Of a stretch of 64,000 nt of DNA, positions 1 to 8,538 are shown piece after piece; position 1 is the stretch's first letter; every line of letters begins with the position of its first letter. Both the position numbers and the translations under genes were made by a program. Source of the DNA: Bacillus sp. ISL-45 (GTDB lineage: Bacteria > Bacillota > Bacilli > Bacillales > Cytobacillaceae); NCBI RefSeq assembly GCF_018613195.1, contig NZ_JAGGQQ010000013.1:48838-112837 (forward strand). Direction: 5' to 3'. Under the pieces are notes generated by a model. That model made no database searches. It saw only the letters and a list, made by a program, of their open reading frames with translations, and was not told where the DNA came from.

Positions 1-1
1 C

Positions 2-778
2 TTACCCGTGGACAACCGGCAGATTGGGGGCAATTTCTTCCTGAAACCAGTTCAATTTATCGTGGAGGCGTACAACCTCCCCGATTACGATCATGCTTGG
101 GTTTGAAATCTCTGAATCTCTCACCTTTTCTTCAATTGTCTCAAGAGTTCCAACGACGGTTTTCTGGTCACTTAATGTACCCCAATGAACAAGTGCAATT
201 GGAGTTTGCGTGGATTTGCCGTACTCGATTAATTGCTTCACTATGGTGGAAAGATGGGACACGCCCATATAGACACAAATAGTATCAACTGCCTTTGCCA
301 GATGGGACCATTGGTGTTCAGCAGCGACGTCACCGGCCTGGTGTCCGGTAATAAAGGCGAAGCTTTTGCTCAAGGTTCGATGTGTGACTGGAATTCCTGC
401 ATAGGCTGATGCTGCAATGCCGGATGTTATCCCCGGAACAACCTCAAATTGGACATCGTTCTTCCGGCATTCCTCGGCTTCTTCCCCGCCGCGTCCGAAT
501 ACAAAAGGATCCCCGCCTTTCAGCCGGACAACCTGAAGTCCTTTTTTGGCATATTTCACGAGGAAGTGGTTAATGGTTTCCTGTTTCATAGTGTGATAGT
601 TTGGCAATTTCCCGCAATAAACCAATTTGGCGTCTCCTTTTGCATGCTCCAATAATTCGGGATTGACAAGCCGGTCATAGAGGATGACATCGGCTTTTTG
701 CAGACATCTCAATCCTTTTACCGTTATCAAATCGGGATCACCGGGACCTGCACCTACTAAGTAAACCTTGCCATCCAT
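2..778 (-). CDS. cobA: Uroporphyrinogen-III C-methyltransferase (SUMT), complete
   Basis: Methylates uroporphyrinogen III at C2 and C7 with SAM to give precorrin-2, the first step towards siroheme, the cofactor of sulfite reductase. The 258 residues have the tetrapyrrole methylase signature: the N-terminal VGAGPGDPDLITVKG loop, the YDRLV segment, LKGGDPFVFGRGGEE around residues 87-101 and VVPGITSG. The length is usual for a SUMT lacking the CysG oxidase/chelatase half. It is the last visible gene of the cys operon (order as in B. subtilis cysH-cysP-sat-cysC-ylnD); sirohydrochlorin oxidase and chelatase genes would be expected just beyond the left edge. The stop codon is the first feature of the window, so the gene is complete. 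Confidence 0.95.
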   Translation of the reverse strand: MDGKVYLVGAGPGDPDLITVKGLRCLQKADVILYDRLVNPELLEHAKGDAKLVYCGKLPNYHTMKQETINHFLVKYAKKGLQVVRLKGGDPFVFGRGGEEAEECRKNDVQFEVVPGITSGIAASAYAGIPVTHRTLSKSFAFITGHQAGDVAAEHQWSHLAKAVDTICVYMGVSHLSTIVKQLIEYGKSTQTPIALVHWGTLSDQKTVVGTLETIEEKVRDSEISNPSMIVIGEVVRLHDKLNWFQEEIAPNLPVVHG

Positions 779-796
779 AGCTTCACATCCTTTCTA

Positions 797-1405
797 CTAC
801 TGTGGCTTTATTATGTTTCTCGATTGGAGGTATCCAAGTATTTCAGTGACGGCTTCATCCACAGACAGAAGGTCAGAGCGAATCGTGATTTCCGGATTTG
901 CCGGTTCTTCATAGGGGGAATTGATGCCTGTGAAATCCCTTATCTCACCTCGACGTGCTTTCGCATAAAGCTGCTTGGGATCACGCCGTTCACATTCCTC
1001 CAGAGGACAGCTGACGAAAACCTCAATAAACTCTCCTTCTTCAAACAGCGCGCGAACCTGACCGCGGTCGGCCTGGAACGGCGAAATAAACGCCGTAGTC
1101 ACAATAGCACCGCCATCAACAAACAATTTGGCAACCTCGCCAATCCGCCTGATGTTTTCAGTCCGGTCATGGTCGGTAAAGCCCAGGTCACGATTAAGAC
1201 CGTGGCGGATATTATCACCGTCAAGGACATATTCAGTAAAACCCCTGCGGTACAATTCACCTGAAACGGCATTGGCAATAGAAGATTTTCCGGAGCCGGA
1301 CAGCCCGGTAAACCACAATACACAGCTTCCATGCCCGTTTTTGGCACGCCGGTCTTGTTTGGTTACGGTTGCTTCGTGCCATGTAATATTTGTTGCCTTC
1401 GTCAT
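797..1405 (-). CDS. cysC: Adenylyl-sulfate (APS) kinase
   Basis: Phosphorylates APS with ATP to give PAPS during cytoplasmic sulfate activation. The 202-residue protein is one P-loop kinase domain with Walker A GLSGSGKSS at residues 34-42, the DGDNIRHGLNRDLGF substrate loop and the FISPF motif, all typical of CysC. It lies 12 bp downstream of sat and 18 bp upstream of cobA in one operon. Since the CysH here has the cysteine pairs of APS reductases, PAPS may not be strictly needed; both substrates are known to be used by the B. subtilis enzyme. Confidence 0.96.
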   Translation of the reverse strand: MTKATNITWHEATVTKQDRRAKNGHGSCVLWFTGLSGSGKSSIANAVSGELYRRGFTEYVLDGDNIRHGLNRDLGFTDHDRTENIRRIGEVAKLFVDGGAIVTTAFISPFQADRGQVRALFEEGEFIEVFVSCPLEECERRDPKQLYAKARRGEIRDFTGINSPYEEPANPEITIRSDLLSVDEAVTEILGYLQSRNIIKPQ

Positions 1406-1417
1406 TGTGAAACCTCC

Positions 1418-2587
1418 TTATGCATGGCTTTTCTCCTTCATCCCTTCAATCAGCACTTCCACTACCTCTTTCCGGCTGAAAGTAGATGGCGGCAATGTCC
1501 CGGAGCGCAGCAATTCCCTGACTTTCGTGCCTGAAAGAATCACGCGGTCTTCCTTGCTGTGAGGGCATGTTTTATCAGAAGCCATCCCTTCGCATTTATT
1601 GCAGTAAAAGCTATGTTCAAAGAATAAAGGCTTTATGCCAAGCTCCTCTTCCTTGAATTCATTGAAAATAAGCTGAGCATCATAGGTTCCGTAGTAATTC
1701 CCTACGCCGGCATGGTCACGTCCGACGATGAAGTGTGTACAGCCGAAATTTTTGCGGGCGATGGCATGAAAAATTGCTTCTCTCGGTCCTGCATAGCGCA
1801 TTGCCGCTGGATAAACACCAAGATGCACACGGTTATCAGGATAATAATTCTCCAGTAAAACCCTGTAGCTTTTCAGCCGGATATCGGCAGGGATATCATC
1901 TGACTTCGTTTCGCCGACAAGCGGATTGACGAAAAGGCCATCGACTGTTTCCAGAGCCGCCTTCTGAATGTATTCATGCGCCCGGTGAATCGGATTTCTC
2001 GTCTGAAATCCAACGACTGTCCTCCAGCCCTTTTCTTCAAACAAGGACCTTGTTTCCTTCGGCTCAAGCCAAACATCTCCAAATACGCCCTTTTCTGGCT
2101 TCCTTACAAGTGTGACTTTTCCTGCAACATAGACGGGCCCTCTTTCATAAAGCCTTTTCACTCCCGGATGGGCGAGCTCCTGTGTCTTATAAACCTCGAG
2201 TGCCTCTCTGTCCAGATCTGGCTCAAACCATTCAGAGACATTAATGACACCGTAAACCTCTTTGTCAAAAACCAGCTTGATTTCTTCTCCGGAAACAAGA
2301 GTGTCTGCAGTTTCCCTTGAAACAGGAAGTGTCACTGGAATCGACCAGACGGTGCCATCTGACAGGCGCATTCTGTCAACAACAGACTGGTAATCGTCCT
2401 TCCCAAGGAACCCTGTCAGCGGGCTGAACAGCCCCACACCGATCAATTCCAGGTCACTTAAGGCAATAGCATCAATTTCAAGTTCTTTTTTAATATGTGT
2501 CAGCTGATAGGATGGGTCAAAAGCCTGAACCAGCTTCCCCCCATGCGGTTTTGGCAAAAATGACAAGTTAATCAAACCTTTCTTCAC
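1418..2587 (-). CDS. sat: Sulfate adenylyltransferase (ATP sulfurylase)
   Basis: Makes APS and pyrophosphate from sulfate and ATP, the first committed step of sulfate assimilation. The 389 residues have the diagnostic active-site motif [11 protein letters not shown] at 195-205 and GRDHAG at 289-294. There is also a C-terminal [15 protein letters not shown] segment, a cysteine/histidine cluster of the monomeric bacterial-archaeal type that can hold a metal. There is no fused APS kinase; that activity is the next gene. The start overlaps the end of cysP by 4 bp (ATGA), so the two are probably translationally coupled. Confidence 0.97.
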   Translation of the reverse strand: MKKGLINLSFLPKPHGGKLVQAFDPSYQLTHIKKELEIDAIALSDLELIGVGLFSPLTGFLGKDDYQSVVDRMRLSDGTVWSIPVTLPVSRETADTLVSGEEIKLVFDKEVYGVINVSEWFEPDLDREALEVYKTQELAHPGVKRLYERGPVYVAGKVTLVRKPEKGVFGDVWLEPKETRSLFEEKGWRTVVGFQTRNPIHRAHEYIQKAALETVDGLFVNPLVGETKSDDIPADIRLKSYRVLLENYYPDNRVHLGVYPAAMRYAGPREAIFHAIARKNFGCTHFIVGRDHAGVGNYYGTYDAQLIFNEFKEEELGIKPLFFEHSFYCNKCEGMASDKTCPHSKEDRVILSGTKVRELLRSGTLPPSTFSRKEVVEVLIEGMKEKSHA

Positions 2588-3654
2588 TTTATTTTTACTG
2601 TTTCCTGTTGTACCTTTAGTTGCGAATTATTTCCCTTCATCAGGAAGAGCACCCCAAAAAGGGAAATGGCAACCCCTGCCATGGCGATGATCGGATAAAC
2701 ATTTTGTTCAATCATTAATTGAATAAGCGTATAAGTAAGGATCATTGACAGGACCGGTGAGACTATCCAAATCGTGAGCATCCGGACGACAATACCCTTT
2801 TTTAAGACCTTCAGGCCATCCTTGGCATAACCAATTCCAATGATGGAAGAAGTGGTGATTTGTGTAAGCGGGACTGGGATCCCGAGTAATGATGCAAGGA
2901 CCACAATCGTTGCACCTGTGCCAGAAATAATGCATCCCTCTTCCAGCCTGAGCTTCGTGATTTTCTTCCCGTTTGTCTCCACGACACGCCGTCCGAAAAG
3001 AACAACCCCAAAAGCTACAAACAAACCGCCCCAGAAAATCCCGTCCCCGGATGATAAAATGCCCGCGCCCACCAGCGGGCCAACTGCATTTGCCACATTG
3101 TTCATTCCTGCCGAAAAGGCTTCAAACAGGCCCATTACTACCACCATGACTGACAGAATTGGAATTGCCCTACGCGACTCCACCCAGTTTTTGACGCGTT
3201 TGTTTTTTAAAAAACTGGAAGCAAAAATCGCTAAAACAAAGGCAATGATGGGTGTCAGGAGCCAAAAAGACATGATCCAGAGAAGTTTGCCAACGAATAC
3301 GGATTGGTAAACAAGTCCTGCACCAACCACAGATCCGACAGCCACTTCACTTGTCGAAAGAGGAATGCCAAAAATATTTGCCAAAAACAAGGACAAAGCG
3401 GCTGAGGCGACAACAATCAAGGCAATTTGAACGGTGAATGTGCTCTCCGGGACAATCCCGCTGCCCATCGTTTTGACTACTTCACCTCCTCCAAGCCAGG
3501 CTCCAAGAAAGACAGCGATACTGCACAGCAGCAAGCCCAATCCTTTTTTGACGACCCCTGAACCGTATGAAATCCCCATTGAAGCTGCCGCCCCGCTGCC
3601 CCCTATGTTCATAGCAAAAAATAAACCCAGAAGAATGGCAATGTTAGTAAGCAT
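2584..3654 (-). CDS. cysP: Sulfate permease of the PiT (inorganic phosphate transporter) family
   Basis: Imports sulfate across the cytoplasmic membrane. The 356-residue protein has about ten hydrophobic segments and the PiT-family repeat signatures ([11 protein letters not shown] near the N terminus; a second half with [14 protein letters not shown]). Family members in cys operons transport sulfate rather than phosphate, which the position between cysH and sat supports. I chose ATG 3654 over the longer frame because a strong AAAGGAGG lies just upstream of it; 12 extra upstream codons have no ribosome site. Family assignment is sure; substrate is inferred from context. Confidence 0.92.
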   Translation of the reverse strand: MLTNIAILLGLFFAMNIGGSGAAASMGISYGSGVVKKGLGLLLCSIAVFLGAWLGGGEVVKTMGSGIVPESTFTVQIALIVVASAALSLFLANIFGIPLSTSEVAVGSVVGAGLVYQSVFVGKLLWIMSFWLLTPIIAFVLAIFASSFLKNKRVKNWVESRRAIPILSVMVVVMGLFEAFSAGMNNVANAVGPLVGAGILSSGDGIFWGGLFVAFGVVLFGRRVVETNGKKITKLRLEEGCIISGTGATIVVLASLLGIPVPLTQITTSSIIGIGYAKDGLKVLKKGIVVRMLTIWIVSPVLSMILTYTLIQLMIEQNVYPIIAMAGVAISLFGVLFLMKGNNSQLKVQQETVKIK

Positions 3655-3668
3655 TGGAAAGGCCTCCT

Positions 3669-4385
3669 TTAGCGGGCATGCAGCCCGCATTCCGTCTTGC
3701 CGCTTCCAGACCAGCGGCCAGCTCGTGAGTCACCATCAGCAGTGACAGGCTTTGTACAAGGAAGGCAGCCAATGCTTGGATATTGTTGATCATGCAGGGC
3801 ATTGTAAGGCAGCCCCTTTTCGCGGATGTAATTCCAGACATCATCCCAGCTCCAATGAATCAATGGACAGATTTTGATATTTCGGAATTTCTCATCCTTG
3901 TTGACAAAATCCGTGTTTGCTCTTGTGGGAGATTGCTCCCTGCGCAGTCCAGATATCCACGCTTTTTTCGCTGTCAGAGTTTTCTGCAGCGGAATCACCT
4001 TGCGGATATTACAGCACTCGTTTGGATCTCTCAGCCACAGTGCTGACCCATATTGCGCACCCTGCTCTTCAAGACTCATTTCAGGTTCTTTTTTCTCAAT
4101 CCTTAGAGATGGAAAGCGGGCTTGTATTTCGTCAATGACCTGATAGGTCTCCGGAAAGTGCAGTCCGGTATCCAAAAAGACAATATGTGCATCCGGCTTA
4201 ATCTGCTGGATGAGATCGATTAACACAATCGCTTCTGCACCGAAGCTGGACGCATATACAATCTCTTCCTCCGGGTATGTCCTGTACGCCCAATCCAAGA
4301 CAGAAAAGGCTCCTTTGGTCTCATCATCATGAGTAAAATCCCCGGAAACTTCCTTCCAGTTTTGATAAGTTACTGCAGCAGACAT
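3669..4385 (-). CDS. cysH: Phosphoadenylyl/adenylyl-sulfate reductase
   Basis: Reduces activated sulfate to sulfite with thioredoxin. The 238 residues carry the PP-loop region YASSFGAEA, the LDTGLHFPETY motif, and the C-terminal ECGLH nucleophile (Cys233). It also has the paired cysteines CC (124-125) and CxxC (207, 210), which ligate a [4Fe-4S] cluster in APS reductases and in B. subtilis CysH, so APS is a likely substrate. It is preceded by a good GGGAGG ribosome site, but only about 24 bp separate its start from the T-run of an intrinsic terminator. Its transcription must therefore pass through that terminator. Confidence 0.96.
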   Translation of the reverse strand: MSAAVTYQNWKEVSGDFTHDDETKGAFSVLDWAYRTYPEEEIVYASSFGAEAIVLIDLIQQIKPDAHIVFLDTGLHFPETYQVIDEIQARFPSLRIEKKEPEMSLEEQGAQYGSALWLRDPNECCNIRKVIPLQKTLTAKKAWISGLRREQSPTRANTDFVNKDEKFRNIKICPLIHWSWDDVWNYIREKGLPYNALHDQQYPSIGCLPCTKPVTADGDSRAGRWSGSGKTECGLHAR

Positions 4386-4408
4386 AACTTCAATCCTCCC
4401 ATTCTTAT

Positions 4409-4449
4409 AAAAAAAAGGCAGTCTCCCATCAAGAATGATGGAGACCGCC
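4409..4449 (-). terminator. Strong intrinsic terminator between yezD and cysH (probable attenuator)
   Basis: On the minus strand a 14-bp GC-rich stem (GGCGGTCTCC-ATCA / TGAT-GGGAGACTGCC, one bulged G, TTCT loop) is followed by eight T residues. It lies 15 bp after the yezD stop and about 24 bp before the cysH start, with no room for another promoter. Either yezD is made in large excess over the cys genes or read-through is regulated. I saw no SAM-riboswitch core upstream of it on this strand. Confidence 0.85.
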
Positions 4450-4463
4450 TCTAGTTTTTCTAG

Positions 4464-4619
4464 TCAGCGTTTCTTATTTGATTGGAGACGAACCTTTTCA
4501 TTTTTCTCAATTTGGACTATCCTGCCATCCTGGACAACCAATGTGATGGATCCGAACTTTAAAGTTTTCAGCATATTTTCCAGAACCTTATAGAGTTCTT
4601 CCGTCTCCTCTGTTTTCAA
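4464..4619 (-). CDS. yezD: YezD-family small protein (DUF2292)
   Basis: A 51-residue protein with a TTG start, nine bases after a clear GGGAGG site. The sequence contains LKFGSITLVVQDGRIVQIEK followed by NEKVRL, the characteristic core of YezD/DUF2292 proteins: two short beta strands with a conserved QDG turn. The function is unknown; family members commonly sit at the head of sulfur-assimilation operons in Bacillaceae, as here. It is the first gene of the cys transcript, separated from cysH by a terminator. A regulatory or sulfur-carrier-like role would be speculation. Confidence 0.85.
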   Translation of the reverse strand: MKTEETEELYKVLENMLKTLKFGSITLVVQDGRIVQIEKNEKVRLQSNKKR

Positions 4620-4753
4620 GCGGCTCCGCCTCCCTAAATTATTGTCTACCCAGGAATGCTTTGCTGTTTGTGCAGCTTAAAATGATTTCTTTTCAATGCA
4701 GAAAACGTTAAACGGAATTGGTTTGTGTTGGGTAGTGGTTCGCGTTGGAATAA

Positions 4754-4782
4754 ATCCTACCATACCAGTAGGATTAATGCAA
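4754..4782 (-). promoter_or_regulatory. Candidate promoter with palindromic operator for yezD-cys operon
   Basis: On the minus strand TTGCAT, a 17-bp spacer and TAGGAT form a plausible SigA promoter about 130 bp before yezD. A perfect inverted repeat, AATCCTAC-N7-GTAGGATT (4753-4775), fills the spacer and covers the -10, which is the place for a repressor. The Rrf2-type regulator CymR is the usual sulfur repressor in this group, but I cannot assign the site with certainty. Confidence 0.5.
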
Positions 4783-5349
4783 TTTATTTTTTGAAATTTA
4801 TAAATTCTTTCTTTAGTACTATTTTAGTTACTTAAAAGGGTGAATATTAATATATAACTGTAGGCTGCCAACTATTTTTTGACAGCGTTCCGTTATATTT
4901 TGTTTGCTTAATAGCATTAACAAAATGATTCTTCCCTTTCAGCACTTCCGTATAAATCTTGCTTTTTCCCATATACGGGCTAATCATTCGTTGTGACAAT
5001 ACGGCAAAAATGCAACACTGTATTCGGCTTGATCAATTTTCCCTGCGAAGAACATAATTTTCCTTCGCTGAACAATTTCAACTTCAAGGATAATGATTGG
5101 ACTGACACCTGTTACTACAGCTTTCTCCATAATAAAAGTAAAGCAACTTATAATATGCCATTTTTCGCCCTCTTGCTACGACGTAAAATTCCAGTCTAAA
5201 ACGAACCGGACTTTAATAGAATCCTAGCCCGAATTCCTGTCTGGATTTCAGATAGCTTTGGCACTCTTTCCCCAATGAACTTCCCCTTAATTTCTAAATG
5301 CTTCTATTTTCCCATTTTTGGATTTCAAAAAAAATTCCTAAGAAAATGA
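4783..5349. other. Intergenic region, no gene seen
   Basis: AT-rich spacer between the divergent cys and met units. One open frame on the plus strand (4993-5199) lacks a ribosome site and protein-like character, and I do not call it. Confidence 0.6.
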
Positions 5350-5378
5350 TTGACACACACTCTTTGCAGCATTAGAGT
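5350..5378 (+). promoter_or_regulatory. SigA promoter of metNIQ
   Basis: TTGACA (5350-5355), 17-bp spacer, TAGAGT (5373-5378). It lies about 30 bp upstream of the first SAM riboswitch and is the only good promoter in front of both riboswitches, so they probably act in series on one transcript. Confidence 0.7.
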
Positions 5379-5410
5379 AGTAAACAAGATTTAAAACCGA
5401 ATATTGTTAC

Positions 5411-5518
5411 TTCTTATCAAGAGAGGTTGAGGGACTGGCCCTATGACACCTCGGCAGCGGACTCCTTTGGAGGACTGTGCCAAATCCAGCAAGCATGAGC
5501 TTGACAGATAAGAAGAGG
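5411..5518 (+). promoter_or_regulatory. SAM-I riboswitch (S-box), first of two
   Basis: Shows the SAM-I core: CTTATCAAGAG, GAGGGACTGGCCC, CGGCAGC, GTGCCAAATCC, GCAAG and a closing AGATAAG that forms P1 with the 5' end. AAGAAGAGG (5510-5518) is exactly complementary to CCTCTTCTT (5538-5546) in the following terminator, which gives the antiterminator. SAM binding should close P1 and allow termination, so low SAM turns on metNIQ. Confidence 0.95.
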
Positions 5519-5535
5519 CCGACTTTTCACTTGAT

Positions 5536-5569
5536 GTCCTCTTCTTTCTGAAGGGGACTTTTTGTTTTT
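5536..5569 (+). terminator. Terminator of first SAM riboswitch
   Basis: GTCCTCTTC, loop TTTCT, GAAGGGGAC, then TTTTTGTTTTT. A nine-pair stem with one G-T pair; its 5' arm competes with the antiterminator strand at 5510-5518. Confidence 0.9.
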
Positions 5570-5604
5570 CAAAAGATCCCCACCTACAAATCCATATCGA
5601 TACT

Positions 5605-5711
5605 TTCTTATCAAGAGAGGCGGAGGGACTGGCCCTATGAAGCCTCGGCAGCGGACTCACATTGAGGACTGTGCCAAATCCAGCAAGCATGAGCTTGGGA
5701 GATAAGAAGAG
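5605..5711 (+). promoter_or_regulatory. SAM-I riboswitch (S-box), second of two
   Basis: A second full aptamer, nearly identical to the first in the core (CTTATCAAGAGAGG, GAGGGACTGGCCC, GTGCCAAATCC, GATAAG closing strand) but different in the variable P3 loop and flanks. GAAGAG (5706-5711) can pair with CTCTTC (5741-5746) of its own terminator. The aptamer directly precedes metN. Confidence 0.95.
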
Positions 5712-5737
5712 AAATTGTCCAGCAATCGTTGCGGCAT

Positions 5738-5772
5738 GCCCTCTTCCTGTTTCCAGGAAGAGGGCTTTTTTT
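5738..5772 (+). terminator. Terminator of second SAM riboswitch
   Basis: A 12-bp perfect stem, GCCCTCTTCCTG / CAGGAAGAGGGC, with loop TTTC, followed by seven T residues. It ends about 25 bp before metN. Confidence 0.93.
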
Positions 5773-5796
5773 ATAATCCACAAAGGAGGAAGACTG

Positions 5797-6828
5797 ATGA
5801 TCACATTTGAGCAAGTGGAAAAAGTGTATGAAAGCCGCGGGAACAAGGTAGCGGCACTGAATGGAATTGATCTGGAAATCAAAGAAGGAGAGATATTCGG
5901 AGTCATTGGTTTTAGCGGTGCAGGAAAAAGCTCGCTGATCCGCTGTGTAAATTTACTGGAACGGCCCACATCAGGCAGGGTGATTGTGGATGGCTGCGAC
6001 ATGACTTCCCTTTCAGTAAAAGAAGTCAGGGAGATAAAAAAGAATATCGGCATGGTATTCCAGCATTTCAATCTGTTAAACTCGAAAACTGTTTTTGATA
6101 ATGTCGCGATGCCGCTCATTCTCGCAAAACTTCCAAAAGCCAAAATTAAAGAGCGGGTCTATCAGCTCCTCGATTTTGTCGGCCTGGCTGATAAAGCTGA
6201 CAATTATCCAGACCAGCTATCGGGAGGCCAGAAGCAGCGAATCGGAATTGCCCGGGCTCTGGCAACTCAGCCGAAAATCCTGCTTTGCGATGAAGCGACA
6301 TCTGCGCTTGATCCGCAGACAACCAGTTCGATCCTGCAGCTTTTGAAAAAAATCAACAAGGAGTACAACATAACGATTTTAATCATTACCCATGAAATGT
6401 CCGTCATCCGTGAAATTTGTGACAGAGTTGCTGTCATCGAGGATGGAAGAATCATCGAAGAAGACACTGTCTTCAGTGTTTTTTCAGCTCCTAAAACAGA
6501 AACTGCAAGAAATTTCGTCAGCACCATCATGAATGACAGTATTCCTGATTCCGTGCACAGGATTATTGAAGGACACTCAGGACTGAATAAGGTATTCCGA
6601 ATCAATTTTGTCGGTGATTCAGCCGGTCAGCCGCTTCTTTCCCAGCTATCAAAGAAATTCGATATCAATGTCAATGTTCTTTTCGGCAATATCACAGAGC
6701 TTCAGGGTATACCTTTCGGAAACCTGATTGTCGAGTTCCAGGGCAGTGATAAAGAAATTTTGAGAGCTCTTAATTTTATCGATCAACAAAAAGTAAGCAT
6801 AAAGGAAGTGACAGCACATGCTAGTTAA
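5797..6828 (+). CDS. metN: Methionine ABC transporter, ATP-binding protein
   Basis: ATPase of the MetNIQ importer for methionine and related compounds. In the 343 residues the Walker A GFSGAGKSS is at 38-46, LSGGQ at 141-145 and Walker B ILLCDEATSA at 161-170. The C-terminal ~85 residues are the NIL domain, which binds methionine and mediates transinhibition in characterised MetN proteins. ATG 5797 follows AAAGGAGGA; the open frame extends 45 codons further upstream only because it runs through the riboswitch. It overlaps metI by 11 bp. Control is by the two SAM riboswitches just upstream. Confidence 0.96.
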   Translation: MITFEQVEKVYESRGNKVAALNGIDLEIKEGEIFGVIGFSGAGKSSLIRCVNLLERPTSGRVIVDGCDMTSLSVKEVREIKKNIGMVFQHFNLLNSKTVFDNVAMPLILAKLPKAKIKERVYQLLDFVGLADKADNYPDQLSGGQKQRIGIARALATQPKILLCDEATSALDPQTTSSILQLLKKINKEYNITILIITHEMSVIREICDRVAVIEDGRIIEEDTVFSVFSAPKTETARNFVSTIMNDSIPDSVHRIIEGHSGLNKVFRINFVGDSAGQPLLSQLSKKFDINVNVLFGNITELQGIPFGNLIVEFQGSDKEILRALNFIDQQKVSIKEVTAHAS

Positions 6829-7468
6829 CTCAGAGCAAATTATTCAGGCTTTAATTGAAACACTTCAAATGGTGGCGTTCTCGCTTCTGTTTTCGGCAGT
6901 CCTCGGAGTGCCGCTGGGAATCGCGCTTGTGGTCACCAGGAAAGGCCATTTGCTTGAAAATGCACCTGTCTTCAATGTACTCAACAGCGTTATCAACGTC
7001 TTCCGCTCTGTGCCATTCATCATCCTGCTGGTCGCAATCATACCGCTGACCCGGCTGATTGTTGGCACGTCAATTGGTACAGCCGCGGCTGTCGTGCCGC
7101 TCGTCTTCTATGCAGGTCCGTATATTGCCAGATTGGTAGAGAATTCCCTGCTGGAAGTGGATCCGGGCGTGATTGAGGCAGCCGAATCAATGGGAGCCAC
7201 TCCCTGGCAGATTGTCTTCAAATTCATTCTACCCGAAGCGATGAGCTCGCTGATCCTCGCTTTTACGATTGCGACTGTTGGATTGATTGGTGCATCAGCA
7301 ATGGCCGGGGCAATCGGCGGCGGCGGACTGGGCGACCTGGCGATTACATATGGCTACCAGCGTTTTGATACCCAGACGATGTTCATCACCGTTGGCATCT
7401 TGATTGTTATGGTACAGGGACTTCAATCCCTTGGAAATATATCAGCTAAAAAAATCAGAAGAAGATAA
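6818..7468 (+). CDS. metI: Methionine ABC transporter, permease
   Basis: Membrane subunit of MetNIQ, 216 residues with five hydrophobic helices. The EAA loop that docks on MetN is visible as IEAAESMGATPWQIVFKFILPEA, split here as EAAESMGATPWQI followed by VFKFILPEA. Length and motif match MetI. Its start lies inside the end of metN, so translation is coupled; metQ follows after 16 bp. Confidence 0.96.
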   Translation: MLVNSEQIIQALIETLQMVAFSLLFSAVLGVPLGIALVVTRKGHLLENAPVFNVLNSVINVFRSVPFIILLVAIIPLTRLIVGTSIGTAAAVVPLVFYAGPYIARLVENSLLEVDPGVIEAAESMGATPWQIVFKFILPEAMSSLILAFTIATVGLIGASAMAGAIGGGGLGDLAITYGYQRFDTQTMFITVGILIVMVQGLQSLGNISAKKIRRR

Positions 7469-7484
7469 CCAGGAGGAAAACAAA

Positions 7485-8321
7485 ATGAAAAAACTTTTAT
7501 TAACATTGATCGTACTTAGTTTGGCAGTATTCAGCTCTGCATGTTCCAGTTCTTCATCATCCGCGAAAAGCGAAGAAACCGTCAAAGTGAAACTTGGCGT
7601 CAGCGGCACGGATCACAGGGTCTGGGATTTTGTCGCTAAAAAAGCGGAAAAAGAAGGAATTGATGTCGAAATCGTCACTTTCTCAGACTATGTCCAGCCA
7701 AACCTTGCCCTAGCCGAAGGTGAATTGGATGCCAACTCATTCCAGACTGTTTCCTATTTTGATGCGTTTATCAAGGAACATAATTTAAATCTTGTACCAA
7801 TCGCTACTACTGTGATCGCACCAATGGGTATTTACTCAGATAAATACAAAGACGTGAAAGATATTCCGGAAGGCGGAAAGATTGCCCTTGCAAATGAAGC
7901 TACGAATATGGGAAGAGGACTTCTGTTACTCCAGGAAGCTGGTTTGATCAAGCTTGAGGACGGCTTCGATGGCATAGGCTCCCTCGATAAAATCGTTGAG
8001 AATCCGAAGAATCTTGAACTTGTTACGCTTGTTGCCGGACAGACTCCGAGGGTACTGCCTGATGTGGCAGCATCCATAGTCAATAATGGAATCGCAGTCG
8101 ACGCAGGACTTACACCGAAGAAGGATGCGATCTTCCTTGAGAGTGCAACTGCCACTCCATATATCAACATCATCGCAGTCCGTGAAGAAGACAAAGACAA
8201 TAAAAGTTTGAAAAGATTAGCTGAACTTTACCAGGAGGATGACACAAAGGAGTTTATCGAGAAAGAGTACAAAGGAAATACAATTCCTACCTTTGTGCCG
8301 CTTAGCAATATTGGCTGGTAA
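7485..8321 (+). CDS. metQ: Methionine-binding lipoprotein of MetNIQ importer
   Basis: Extracellular solute-binding lipoprotein (278 residues, NlpA/MetQ family). The signal peptide ends in a lipobox SSAC with acylated Cys20, followed by a serine-rich linker. Family motifs are seen in KLGVSGTDHRVWDF, DGELDANSFQT-like (EGELDANSFQT) and YFDAF. ATG 7485 follows AGGAGG; 27 upstream codons in the same frame overlap metI and are not used. Last gene of the riboswitch-controlled operon. Confidence 0.95.
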   Translation: MKKLLLTLIVLSLAVFSSACSSSSSSAKSEETVKVKLGVSGTDHRVWDFVAKKAEKEGIDVEIVTFSDYVQPNLALAEGELDANSFQTVSYFDAFIKEHNLNLVPIATTVIAPMGIYSDKYKDVKDIPEGGKIALANEATNMGRGLLLLQEAGLIKLEDGFDGIGSLDKIVENPKNLELVTLVAGQTPRVLPDVAASIVNNGIAVDAGLTPKKDAIFLESATATPYINIIAVREEDKDNKSLKRLAELYQEDDTKEFIEKEYKGNTIPTFVPLSNIGW

Positions 8322-8538
8322 AAAGACATCGGCCATTCTGTGACCGTAATTTTGGAAACTTCCCTTTTACGGTCATAATCCCAATCTTTTTGCGACCATA
8401 TGGTGAATAATATCACCTTTATTGGGATACATCATCGAGCGTGCTGCGAGAACAATGTTATTTTTTCAGTCCAAAGAGATTGCACAAGTTGGATCAATAT
8501 CATCCATTTTTCAAAATACAACTCAAGGAGGATTCAGG

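Noticed and set aside
4993..5199. 68-codon open frame as a gene
   Set aside because: No ribosome site, AT-rich, composition not protein-like, and it lies in an intergenic control region.
8341..8375. Inverted repeat TGACCGTAA / TTACGGTCA after metQ as terminator
   Set aside because: A 17-base loop and no T-run; possibly a regulator site but not a clear terminator. I left it unlabelled.
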